DNA of 64,000 nucleotides from Lactobacillus jensenii DSM 20557 (GTDB lineage: Bacteria > Bacillota > Bacilli > Lactobacillales > Lactobacillaceae). A program made the position numbers and the translations under genes. Below are positions 1 to 7,211 of this stretch, piece after piece. Each line of letters opens with the position of its first letter. The first letter of the stretch is position 1. The stretch covers positions 1 through 64,000 of the forward strand of contig NZ_AYYU01000005.1 in assembly GCF_001436455.1 (NCBI RefSeq), given 5' to 3'. The notes below the pieces were generated by a model that made no database searches, had not been told where the DNA came from, and worked only from the letters and a program-made list of their open reading frames with translations.

Positions 1-655
1 CTAATCTTCTACCAGTCCATTCTTTACTTGCTGGTGTTTTCCATAAGTTAATGCCGTAACCTGGAACATATTTAATTGTCACTACATTTGAATCACTAGC
101 AGCAGCTTTAATAGGTTTATTAGTATAACGTGATGGAATCCATTGATCCCCTCCTAAGTTATACCAAACATAACCATCATCACCTACTGCTGTACCAAAC
201 ACTTTCCATGAAGAATTATGAGGTAATCTTCTACCAGTCCATTCTTTACTTGCGGGTGTCTTCCATAAGTTAATGCCGTAACCTGGAACGTATTTAATTG
301 TTACAGCATTAACGTTTTGTTTTCTAGAAGATCCATCGTCCCAATTAGTGTATTGAGCAGGAATCCATTGCTTTTGTGTACCAATTCTGTACATAGTTTG
401 ATCATTGATTGTAGCTTTTTCCCAAACTTTGAATGCAGAATTGTTATAAACATATTTATCTTGAAAATGGCCGTTATTGTCTAATAAATTGACCCCACCT
501 AAGCCATTGTATTTAACTCTAAGAACTCCACGAACTTGTTGATTATTAGTTGCAGCTTCTACTTTTTGATTTGTATTATTTGATCCAATAACACCAGCTA
601 AAATTGCTGCCCCCATTGCCGAGGCTACTAATTTAGCAGCTTCTTTGTTATTCAT
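1..655 (-). CDS. Exported SLAP-like repeat surface protein, C-terminus outside window
   Basis: Partial gene: it starts at ATG 655 after a strong ribosome site (GGAGG at 663-668 on the minus strand) and runs off the left edge. The first ~35 residues form a signal peptide: MNNKEAAK, then a hydrophobic stretch, ending in the VEAATN cleavage-like site typical of Lactobacillus S-layer proteins. After it come repeated modules of about 74 residues built around VTIKYVPGYGINLWK, KEWTGRRLP and WKVFG, with GGDQWIP or KQWIP between them. This resembles SLAP/S-layer-associated wall-binding repeats, so the protein probably sits on the cell wall. Family assignment rests on motif recognition; any N-terminal effector function is not evident. 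Confidence 0.75.
   Translation of the reverse strand, partial: MNNKEAAKLVASAMGAAILAGVIGSNNTNQKVEAATNNQQVRGVLRVKYNGLGGVNLLDNNGHFQDKYVYNNSAFKVWEKATINDQTMYRIGTQKQWIPAQYTNWDDGSSRKQNVNAVTIKYVPGYGINLWKTPASKEWTGRRLPHNSSWKVFGTAVGDDGYVWYNLGGDQWIPSRYTNKPIKAAASDSNVVTIKYVPGYGINLWKTPASKEWTGRRL
2..309. repeat. Tandem in-gene repeat, 222-bp period
   Basis: Bases 2-87 and 224-309 are nearly identical, with only a handful of substitutions. The period is 222 bases, or 74 codons. The repeat encodes the GYGINLWKTPASKEWTGRR module of the surface protein. More copies may lie beyond the left edge. Such near-identical repeats allow copy-number change by recombination. Confidence 0.85.
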
Positions 656-696
656 TGATATTTCCTCCAAAATAAATAAACTGTCTATAAATCCCT

Positions 697-723
697 ATTT
701 TACCCCCCCAATATTTTTTTCAA
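697..723 (-). promoter_or_regulatory. Putative promoter of the surface-protein gene with a G7 tract in the spacer
   Basis: On the minus strand, a -35-like TTGAAA (718-723) and a -10-like TAAAAT (697-702) are separated by 15 bases. The spacer contains seven consecutive G (703-709) and, just beyond TATT, four A that continue the A run of the -35. Fifteen bases is short of the usual 17. An alternative -10 (TATAGA, around 684-689) with TTGGGG as -35 would also have the tract at its upstream end. Transcription start is not known. Confidence 0.45.
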
Positions 724-760
724 GTATAAATTTAAAATCGTTCTAAAATTATTTTTAAGT

Positions 761-797
761 AAAAAGGGAGGATAACTATATAGTTACCTTCCCTTTT
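761..797 (-). terminator. Rho-independent terminator after the 842-1285 gene
   Basis: Long near-perfect hairpin (AAAGGGAGGATAACTAT pairing with ATAGTTACCTTCCCTTT, with G-U pairs). On the minus strand it is followed by a T run. It lies just past the stop at 842 and separates that gene from the surface-protein promoter. Confidence 0.75.
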
Positions 798-841
798 ATA
801 TTTTATAGGTGATTTTAAACAAATTATTTTTATAAAAATCT

Positions 842-1285
842 CTAATTCTTTTTCAGTTCATCATATGTCATAACAACTATGACTGGGCCCCACGGCAATA
901 CGATTGACTTGTCTTCATCACTTCTGGGTCTAAATACATACTTACTCCGACCTTGGTTAAATGGATCATTTTTACTCAAAAAGATAATATAGGTCTTTTT
1001 CAAATCCATTGGAATTCCGCCATTATCAATAATCTCTGCGTCTAATCCAGCTAAATATTCTCTACTTTTTCTTCCCAAATCACTACAATTCTCAGTACTG
1101 ATTATAACTGTAGTTTCATTCCCATTACTTTCTAGAATAGAATATGTGGTAACTTCATCACCCAACTCAAACTCTAATCTATTAACATCCTTTACTTCAA
1201 CATCAGATAAAGCTTTTTTAATAATATCTTTGCCAAACTCAAGTTTTTTTATTTCTTTGCTTAAGCTATCAAAATTATGATTCAT
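842..1285 (-). CDS. Degenerate PD-(D/E)XK (Rpn/transposase-like) protein, 147 aa
   Basis: ATG 1285 is chosen because GGAGGAG sits a few bases upstream; a longer reading from 1339 would overlap coaBC and has no such site. The C-terminal half (SREYLAGLD, KKTYIIFLSKNDPFNQGRSKYVF) has the layout of the Rpn / PD-(D/E)XK 'putative transposase' family, where a typical stretch reads TYVIFI..NDPFGKG..RY.F. The place where that family has its catalytic E-x-Q strand reads VIISTEN here, and I see no equivalent acidic pair, so nuclease activity is probably lost. It is half the usual length of about 290 residues. It lies 37 bases after coaBC and may be read from it. The family call is remote and inferred. 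Confidence 0.5.
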   Translation of the reverse strand: MNHNFDSLSKEIKKLEFGKDIIKKALSDVEVKDVNRLEFELGDEVTTYSILESNGNETTVIISTENCSDLGRKSREYLAGLDAEIIDNGGIPMDLKKTYIIFLSKNDPFNQGRSKYVFRPRSDEDKSIVLPWGPVIVVMTYDELKKN

Positions 1286-1322
1286 TTTCTCCTCCACTAT
1301 GCATATAGTAATACGACTATTT

Positions 1323-2510
1323 TTACATCTTTTTACCAATTAAGTTTACTAGCCTTTTTGCAATTCCTTTTTTAGTCATTTCCGGCCAACTAACGGGTTC
1401 AAGGCCTTTTTGTAAGATGTAAACTTGATTTTTATCACTCCCAAAAACACCAGAACTTACATCATTAGCTACAATCATATCAGCATGCTTGCGTTCTAGC
1501 TTTGCTTGGGCATTAACCAATAAATTCTCAGTTTCTGCAGCAAAGCCTACTACAATTTGCTGATCCTTCCGTTTCCCCATCGTTTTCAAGATATCTGGAG
1601 TTTGCGTCAGTTCAAGTACCAAATCTGTTTGACCAGGTTTTTTCTTAATTTTTTGATTAATACTATTTTTAAGCTTAAAGTCAGCTGGAGCGGCCGCCAT
1701 TACCAAACAATCACTAGCAGAAAATAACTTTTCAACTTGGGCAAGCATATCTTCAGTTGAGGTCACTTGATAAACCTTGATTAACTCATTATTAGGAATA
1801 GCTATATCAATATTCCCAATGACTAAGTCAACTTGTGCTCCAGCTTTGGCGAATTCGTCTGCAATCGCAATCCCCATCTTGCCACTAGATCGATTTCCCA
1901 AGTAGCGGACTGGATCAACTGCCTCACGTGTACCACCAGCTGTAACAATTACTCGTTTGCCGCGCAAGGTGTTTTGCGGAGATAATTTTTCACAGACATA
2001 GTCAGTTATTTCATCAGGTTCTGGCATTCTACCTTTACCTTGATAGCCTTCAGCTAACATCCCCACCTTAGGCTCTAAAACCATTACACCGTCAGCTTTA
2101 AGTTGCGCTAAATTCCGCGCTACTGCCGGATTAGCCAACATATGATTATTCATAGCTGGCACCACAATTTTAGGACAGCTACTTGCTAAAATGGTTGTAC
2201 TAGCTGCATCATCAGCTAATCCCCAAGCCATCTTCGCTAAAAAGTTAGCCGTAGCTGGTACCACAAGCGCTAATTCACTCCAATCAGCTAATTCAATGTG
2301 CGGAATTCTAGCTTCATTTTCCTTTCCCCACAAATCATCAAGCACTTCTTCTTTGGTTAATGCTGCTAAAGTTTGGCTGGTAACAAATTTCTCAGCATTT
2401 TGGGTCATCACTACTCGAACTTGATGCCCACGTTTTTGTAAATTTCTGACAACTGATACTGCCTTATATACCGCAATACCACCGGTTAAGTAAACTGCTA
2501 TTCTAGCCAT
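1323..2510 (-). CDS. coaBC: Bifunctional phosphopantothenoylcysteine decarboxylase / phosphopantothenate-cysteine ligase
   Basis: Makes 4'-phosphopantetheine from phosphopantothenate and cysteine in coenzyme A synthesis. The N-terminal flavoprotein half (about 1-175) shows the FMN-binding GGIAVYKA start, the active-site His in IPHIEL (residue 71) and PAMNNHM (118-124). The CoaB half (from about 185) shows VTAGGTREAVDPVRYLGNRSSGKMG. Length (395 aa) is normal. One oddity: the flap where E. coli CoaC has its catalytic Cys158 (ACG...GRM) reads LAEGYQGKGRM here, so Glu replaces Cys. It overlaps the upstream phosphoesterase gene by 13 bases, implying translational coupling. Confidence 0.95.
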   Translation of the reverse strand: MARIAVYLTGGIAVYKAVSVVRNLQKRGHQVRVVMTQNAEKFVTSQTLAALTKEEVLDDLWGKENEARIPHIELADWSELALVVPATANFLAKMAWGLADDAASTTILASSCPKIVVPAMNNHMLANPAVARNLAQLKADGVMVLEPKVGMLAEGYQGKGRMPEPDEITDYVCEKLSPQNTLRGKRVIVTAGGTREAVDPVRYLGNRSSGKMGIAIADEFAKAGAQVDLVIGNIDIAIPNNELIKVYQVTSTEDMLAQVEKLFSASDCLVMAAAPADFKLKNSINQKIKKKPGQTDLVLELTQTPDILKTMGKRKDQQIVVGFAAETENLLVNAQAKLERKHADMIVANDVSSGVFGSDKNQVYILQKGLEPVSWPEMTKKGIAKRLVNLIGKKM

Positions 2511-3742
2511 TTATTCTTCCAATTAATCTTCAAATTCCAATTATCACTATCAACAATCAATGAATCAATATAGCCTTTTAACTTAGGTCTTACCTCAATT
2601 GAACGACGATATTCTTCAGAATTGATAATCTGCTCTTTAGTCATTCCACCTTTACCAACAAAATAATCCCAGTGCATATCTCCTAAGAATCTAGCTATTT
2701 TTGCCTTTTCTTCATCGACTAATTCCATATTATCTAAATACCTTAAGTGATAGCGATTATTTTGTTCAAATAAGTCCCAAAGATATTGGCGATAATTATT
2801 TAAATGACCATGCTTTTCAGCAGGCGCTAAATAATCGTCCATATTAAAACTATGTCTTGTATAGCATAACTGTTCGTCATTCAAGCTAATCTCTCCGTAG
2901 CCTTGATCTGTTGAACTAAAACAAGAAGTAACTACTTCATAAGCTGAGCAATCAGCTTCTTTTTTTATACTTTGCGCATGAATATGCCCCGAAAAGACAG
3001 CCTGTACATTGTATTTATTAAACAAGCGCTTCACCTGACTCGCATTATCTAAAACAAAATTGTGATAAATGACTGCATTGTGCCTGTATAAATTATGGTG
3101 CATGAAAAACAGCACATGTTGGTGATTAGATTCTGCTTCAATGATTTGACTTTCAATAAAAGCTAATTCTTCATCGTCAATTTGACCATGAGTATGTGGA
3201 TGAGTTAAAGAATACTCCATCGGATAAATATTCGAATCTGCTAAAATCAACCGATAACGCGGACTCAAGTTAACGCTATATGCTAAAGAACTACCATCTT
3301 CCCTAGCAGCATAGCGATAACTACTATCATAAAAAATTTCCTTAAAATCTTGAGGACTAACCTGGTCAGTCCGATATTGAACATCATCTTTAAATTTTCG
3401 TGCCCAACCATCATAAATATCATGATTACCCGGCAAAACTAATAATTTTATTCCATGCCGTTTTAACGGAGCAAAAATCTCCGCAAAACGTTGCATCGAA
3501 AGACGCTCACCATTAAAAGTAATATCGCCAGTTACCACCACAACATCTGGCTTTTCTTTAAGAACCTTTCTAGTAAAAGCAAGCAATGCTTTTTGTTGAT
3601 AATGTAAGTCTTTACCTACACTTGTATTCTGCATTTTTTGAAAAGCCCAGCCCTTATCATGGAGTTCATTAGCAATCAAATGTGTATCACTAATTACCCA
3701 GATTTTAGGATTTTCTTTTTGCGTCAGAAGATTCTTTAGCAT
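2498..3742 (-). CDS. Calcineurin-like metallophosphoesterase
   Basis: A 414-aa cytoplasmic protein with the full metallophosphoesterase metal-ligand set: D19 and H21 in ISDTHL, TGDITFNGE (71-79), LPGNHD (103-108), FMHHN and SGHIHA. Members of this family hydrolyse phosphodiesters or phosphomonoesters using two metals. The substrate cannot be read from sequence; relatives include cyclic-nucleotide phosphodiesterases. About 130 extra C-terminal residues form a helical, charged domain. It overlaps coaBC by 13 bases and lies 19 bases downstream of the rlmL-type gene, so the three probably form one operon. Confidence 0.85.
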   Translation of the reverse strand: MLKNLLTQKENPKIWVISDTHLIANELHDKGWAFQKMQNTSVGKDLHYQQKALLAFTRKVLKEKPDVVVVTGDITFNGERLSMQRFAEIFAPLKRHGIKLLVLPGNHDIYDGWARKFKDDVQYRTDQVSPQDFKEIFYDSSYRYAAREDGSSLAYSVNLSPRYRLILADSNIYPMEYSLTHPHTHGQIDDEELAFIESQIIEAESNHQHVLFFMHHNLYRHNAVIYHNFVLDNASQVKRLFNKYNVQAVFSGHIHAQSIKKEADCSAYEVVTSCFSSTDQGYGEISLNDEQLCYTRHSFNMDDYLAPAEKHGHLNNYRQYLWDLFEQNNRYHLRYLDNMELVDEEKAKIARFLGDMHWDYFVGKGGMTKEQIINSEEYRRSIEVRPKLKGYIDSLIVDSDNWNLKINWKNKWLE

Positions 3743-3761
3743 TTCCCATCACACTTCATTC

Positions 3762-4889
3762 TTATCGTTTATTTGCCCAAAATTGGTAGAAATCAACTCG
3801 TAAGTTACCATTAAATAACTTGCGTTTTTTAGTAGCTTTTTGACCAAAATATTTTTCAAACTCAGGGTCACTAGTTAAGTAATATTGGCTAAAGTCTTTG
3901 TAACTTCCCAAAACTTGGCCCATTTCTTCGTATAACTTGTGTGCCCCATCTCGGTCTTTCAGTCGTTTACCATATGGAGGGTTTGAAATAATAATACCGT
4001 TTTCAAGGTCAGTCTTAAAGTCCTTTACTGCAACTTGTTTAAACTTAATATCTTGTAAAACACCAGCATTATGGGCATTTAGCTTGGCATATTCAAGCAC
4101 ACTTTGATCGATATCACTGGCCCAGATTGTGCTTTCAAGTGGCTTAATTTGCGCTTGAGCCTGCTCTACTCCTGCTTGGTGCAAACTTTTATCAAACCAG
4201 TCAAAGCCGTCAAAACTAAACTCACGCTTCATCCCTGGGGCAATGTTTTTAGCAAGTAAAGCTGCTTCAATTGGCAGGGTTCCAGAACCACACATTGGAT
4301 CAATTAAAGGGTGCGTACCATTAAATGGCGTTAATTCTAGCAGTCCTGCTGCAAATGTTTCCTTTAATGGTGCTCCACCATGTTCAACACGATAACCTCT
4401 CTTAAACAAGCTCGCACCTGTTGTATCAAGAGATAAGCGAGCAACATCTTTATAGATATGAATATCAAGTGGAAATGCATTCCCAGTTTCTGGTAAAAAA
4501 CCACGACGGTGATACTGCTTTACCATCTTGTCAACAATTGCTTTTTTTACAATTGATTGAACATCAGGTTCTGAATGTAACTTGCTTCTTACAGCTCGAC
4601 CTTGAACAGGGAAAGCTGCATCAACTGGCAAAAGAAGGGCCCAATCATAATCAAAAACTTGATCATAAAGTTGTTCAAAGCTTACCGCCTTAAATTCTTT
4701 CAGTAAAATTTTTACACGGTCTGCACTTCTTAACCAGAGATTAGTCTTAACGATGTCTTCTTGTCCACCTTCAAAAAAGACCCGACCATTTTCTGTACGT
4801 GTTTGATAGCCTAATTTTTGTAATTCTTTACTTACGGTGCTTTCAAAGCCAGCACCCATTGTTGCATAGAGAGTATATTTTTCTGTCAT
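3762..4889 (-). CDS. 23S rRNA (guanine-N2) methyltransferase, RlmL N-terminal/YpsC type
   Basis: THUMP-domain class I methyltransferase, 375 aa. The N-terminal part (about 1-160) is the ferredoxin-like plus THUMP RNA-binding region. The C-terminal Rossmann methyltransferase has the SAM-binding DPMCGSGTLPIEAALLA (about 195-211) and the catalytic NPPYGKRL (about 303-310), typical of enzymes that methylate exocyclic amines. It corresponds to B. subtilis YpsC, whose gene also sits next to rnpB, gpsB and ypsA. By homology the target is 23S rRNA m2G (E. coli G2445). It is read away from rnpB, whose terminator lies just upstream. Confidence 0.9.
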   Translation of the reverse strand: MTEKYTLYATMGAGFESTVSKELQKLGYQTRTENGRVFFEGGQEDIVKTNLWLRSADRVKILLKEFKAVSFEQLYDQVFDYDWALLLPVDAAFPVQGRAVRSKLHSEPDVQSIVKKAIVDKMVKQYHRRGFLPETGNAFPLDIHIYKDVARLSLDTTGASLFKRGYRVEHGGAPLKETFAAGLLELTPFNGTHPLIDPMCGSGTLPIEAALLAKNIAPGMKREFSFDGFDWFDKSLHQAGVEQAQAQIKPLESTIWASDIDQSVLEYAKLNAHNAGVLQDIKFKQVAVKDFKTDLENGIIISNPPYGKRLKDRDGAHKLYEEMGQVLGSYKDFSQYYLTSDPEFEKYFGQKATKKRKLFNGNLRVDFYQFWANKR

Positions 4890-4920
4890 AGTATCTTTCT
4901 AATTCTTAATTTTTTCAATA

Positions 4921-4948
4921 AAAAAAGTTGAGTCCCTAAAGACTCAAC
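4921..4948 (-). terminator. Terminator of rnpB
   Basis: Perfect 8-bp stem GTTGAGTC/GACTCAAC (4927-4934 and 4941-4948) with loop CCTAAA. On the minus strand a T run (4921-4926) follows. Confidence 0.85.
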
Positions 4949-4954
4949 TAGCTT

Positions 4955-5340
4955 TGCAAACTTCTATAAGCCACGTTCTGTTCCAGCAATAGTTAGCCAA
5001 ACTATTACCTTCAGCAACCATCTATCTTCATGTCTCCATGATCTCGCCTTTAGTTCAATTTCTTAGACGAAGACGCCCCTACCAAATTTGGGTTGCCCGC
5101 TCGCAGGGTTTACCTCGTTCCACCAAGCTGGTTTCCCAGCTTGCTACGTCACTGTGGCACTTTCAAGGATATTCACACATAGTCAAATGACCTTAGTGCT
5201 TTTTCCGCCATAATAATATCTAATATATTATCCTCCAGCTTATTGGGCTGAATACGATCACTACAAGCATCGCAGCTCGTGCGGGCGTGGACTTTCCTCA
5301 GCTAACCGAAGTTAACCGCGATTGCTCAAAATTTGCATCG
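4955..5340 (-). ncRNA. rnpB: RNase P RNA, catalytic subunit
   Basis: Catalytic RNA that trims the 5' leader from precursor tRNAs together with RnpA. On the minus strand the diagnostic GAGGAAAGTCCACGC core lies close to the 5' end (about 5285-5300) and the matching AGAACGTGGCTTA lies near the 3' end (about 4969-4983). The outer P1 helix is formed by GCAAA near 5336 and TTTGC near 4956. The internal AAACCCTGCGAGCGGGCAACCC block is also typical. Type B structure is expected from the Firmicutes origin. Ends are estimated from P1 and from the -10 at 5347-5352. The position between gpsB and the rlmL-type gene matches B. subtilis. Confidence 0.95.
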
Positions 5341-5346
5341 AATTTT

Positions 5347-5352
5347 ATTATA
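5347..5352 (-). promoter_or_regulatory. Putative -10 box for rnpB
   Basis: TATAAT on the minus strand, about 7 bases before the predicted RNA start near 5340. The -35 region falls inside the end of gpsB and matches the consensus poorly. Confidence 0.5.
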
Positions 5353-5360
5353 CCAAAAGC

Positions 5361-5771
5361 TTATTGATTTTGCATACCAAATACGCGTTGTTCCAAATTA
5401 TATACTTTACGTTCTAATGTAGAAACGCGTTGAATAAGCTCCATGTTGGTACTAATTTCATTAGTTGGGACTTGAGTTTGGACAGGTCTAGTCTTAGGTG
5501 TGTATGTTTTCACATCATCAACTGGTGCTGAAACAGGAGTAGCTGGTTCAGCACTTTCTTTGGCTGTCCGTTGACTTTCAAGCAATTCTCTTTGAAGCTT
5601 GCCAATCTTACCATACAAGTCTTCAATAATACTATTGTATGTTTCATAATCAGAAATAATTTGATCCAAGAATTTATCAACTTCTTCTTGATCATATCCC
5701 TTCATCTTATGAGCAAATTGCTTCTTAAGAATATCTTGTGATGAAAGTTTAATATCTTTTAAATCTGCCAT
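5361..5771 (-). CDS. gpsB: Cell division regulator GpsB
   Basis: A DivIVA-family coiled-coil protein, 136 aa. The N-terminal membrane/partner-binding domain (1-60) reads KLSSQDILKKQFAHKMKGYDQEEVDKFLD, the GpsB/DivIVA signature with the membrane loop, followed by a long coiled coil and a C-terminal helix that makes the hexamer (YNLEQRVFG). A proline- and threonine-rich linker (about 76-100) separates them. GpsB shifts PBP1-type synthases between side wall and septum. The ponA gene for such a synthase lies 1.4 kb away. Start ATG 5771 follows GGAG at about 5782. Confidence 0.95.
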   Translation of the reverse strand: MADLKDIKLSSQDILKKQFAHKMKGYDQEEVDKFLDQIISDYETYNSIIEDLYGKIGKLQRELLESQRTAKESAEPATPVSAPVDDVKTYTPKTRPVQTQVPTNEISTNMELIQRVSTLERKVYNLEQRVFGMQNQ

Positions 5772-5806
5772 TTTCTGATAACTCCTTTATCTTGTTTTAT
5801 TTTAGC

Positions 5807-5841
5807 AAAAAAAACAAGATTAGAAAAATCTATCTTGTCTT
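5807..5841 (-). terminator. Terminator of ypsA
   Basis: Hairpin ACAAGAT-TAGA / TCTA-TCTTGT with an AAAA loop (10 bp and one bulge), followed on the minus strand by an uninterrupted T run. It lies between the ypsA stop (5871) and gpsB. Confidence 0.75.
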
Positions 5842-5870
5842 ACTTAGCTTATTTTTAATATTTAGCCTTT

Positions 5871-6437
5871 TTAGCCAAAATAATCAGGTCGATGAGCTTC
5901 AGCATACTCGTTTGCCGCATCTTCTAACGAATAGAAATCAATTAAATCTAAATCGTAATCTTTTTCCTCCTGATATTTTTGAATCAATTCAAAATCATAC
6001 TTTGGCTTACCAGGATGTTCCGGATCATAAATCATAATGGCACTATCAGTATGTTGAATCATGAAGTTTTGATAGTTTCGTAATTGGACCGGACTTTGAT
6101 ATGGAGAATTAGAAGTTGCTCCAAAAAAATCAACCTGCTCTTTCAATGTTAAATAATGATTTTGATTATCTTCATTCCAGCGATTGGCAAATTCTTGATA
6201 TGGAACCATCATTGATACATTAACAGGATAATCCTGCTGCAAATCAAGTGCTGCTTCCAAGGCCCACTGTTCAACGCCTAATTGTGCACCAGAAATCACC
6301 CAATCAAGTTCATCATTTTCCAGCAACGCTTGCAAATGATTTTTTAAACAATACTTAATAACTTTGATTTTTGGATCTTTCTTATTAAATACTCCTAACT
6401 CATAACTTCGATAACCAGTTACCCAAACCCGTTTCAT
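5871..6437 (-). CDS. ypsA: YpsA/DUF1273 family protein (SLOG superfamily)
   Basis: A 188-aa cytoplasmic protein with the family's N-terminal VWVTGYRSYELG and the central DWVISGAQLGVEQWALEAAL, a Rossmann-like nucleotide-binding fold of the SLOG group. Its exact ligand is not established. In B. subtilis and staphylococci YpsA is linked to cell division and is encoded next to gpsB, as here. It has its own terminator before gpsB and diverges from recU across about 150 bases. Confidence 0.88.
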   Translation of the reverse strand: MKRVWVTGYRSYELGVFNKKDPKIKVIKYCLKNHLQALLENDELDWVISGAQLGVEQWALEAALDLQQDYPVNVSMMVPYQEFANRWNEDNQNHYLTLKEQVDFFGATSNSPYQSPVQLRNYQNFMIQHTDSAIMIYDPEHPGKPKYDFELIQKYQEEKDYDLDLIDFYSLEDAANEYAEAHRPDYFG

Positions 6438-6561
6438 ATCAACTCACCTTTCTAAAAATAATATATCTCACTTTGATAATTTTGGGCTATTGGAAAGCGT
6501 TATTTTATAGATAAATAGTTATTTAAATATACTAGTTTCCACTTTATAGCATTCTTTTTGC

Positions 6562-6567
6562 TATAAT
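6562..6567 (+). promoter_or_regulatory. Putative -10 box for recU-ponA
   Basis: TATAAT lies 23 bases before the recU start, followed by GGGAGTGA as ribosome site. The -35 (TTTCCA near 6537) is weak. The stretch between ypsA and recU holds nothing else I can name. Confidence 0.45.
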
Positions 6568-6590
6568 CATATTCAGGGAGTGAAGAAAAG

Positions 6591-7211
6591 TTGGTAAATT
6601 ATCCTTCTGGCTCTTCTGCTCGACTAACTGGTCAGGACTTCCACCGACCGAAGCAGACAAAGCGGGCCAAAAAAGAAATCAGTTTCTCTGATCGAGGAAT
6701 GACTTTAGAAGAACAAATCAACGAATCAAATAAATACTATCTTGAAAAAGATCTTTGTGTTGTTCATAAAAAGCCAACCCCGATCCAAATTGTAAAAGTT
6801 GATTATCCCAAGCGTTCCAAAGCTGTAATTCGTGAAGCTTATTTTAGACAAGCTTCCACTACAGACTATAATGGCGTATACAAGGGCTACTATTTAGATT
6901 TTGAAGCAAAAGAAACGAAAAACCATCGTTCTTTTCCTTTGAAGAATTTTCATGACCACCAAATAATTCATCTTTCGCGTTGTCTTAAACAAAATGGTAT
7001 TTGTTTTACAATTATCCGTTTTTCAAGTTTGGGACGGTATTTTATTGTTCCAGCTAGTTTTGTAATCAACGCCTATAAAGATCCAACTAAAAGTAGTATC
7101 ACTTTACAAGAAATAGAAACTGTTTCCTATGAAATCCAATCTGGCTTTCGCCCTACTCTCCCTTATTTGGAAGCCGTAGATAAATTTATTGCAGATAGGA
7201 GCAAAAGCTAA
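6591..7211 (+). CDS. recU: Holliday junction resolvase RecU
   Basis: The Gram-positive resolvase that cuts four-way junctions in recombination and chromosome segregation, 206 aa. The N-terminal flexible arm (NYPSGS) is followed by the nuclease core with TDYNGVYKGYYLDFEAKET, which holds the catalytic Asp and the E-x-K of the PD-(D/E)XK fold, then FPLKNFHDHQI. The start is TTG 6591, supported by GGGAG 13 bases upstream and by family alignment. The stop abuts the ponA start with no gap, the usual recU-ponA coupling. Confidence 0.95.
   Translation: MVNYPSGSSARLTGQDFHRPKQTKRAKKEISFSDRGMTLEEQINESNKYYLEKDLCVVHKKPTPIQIVKVDYPKRSKAVIREAYFRQASTTDYNGVYKGYYLDFEAKETKNHRSFPLKNFHDHQIIHLSRCLKQNGICFTIIRFSSLGRYFIVPASFVINAYKDPTKSSITLQEIETVSYEIQSGFRPTLPYLEAVDKFIADRSKS

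Noticed and set aside
1286-1339. Upstream extension of the 842-1285 gene to a start at 1339
   Set aside because: No ribosome site, overlap with coaBC, and a perfect GGAGGAG directly before ATG 1285.
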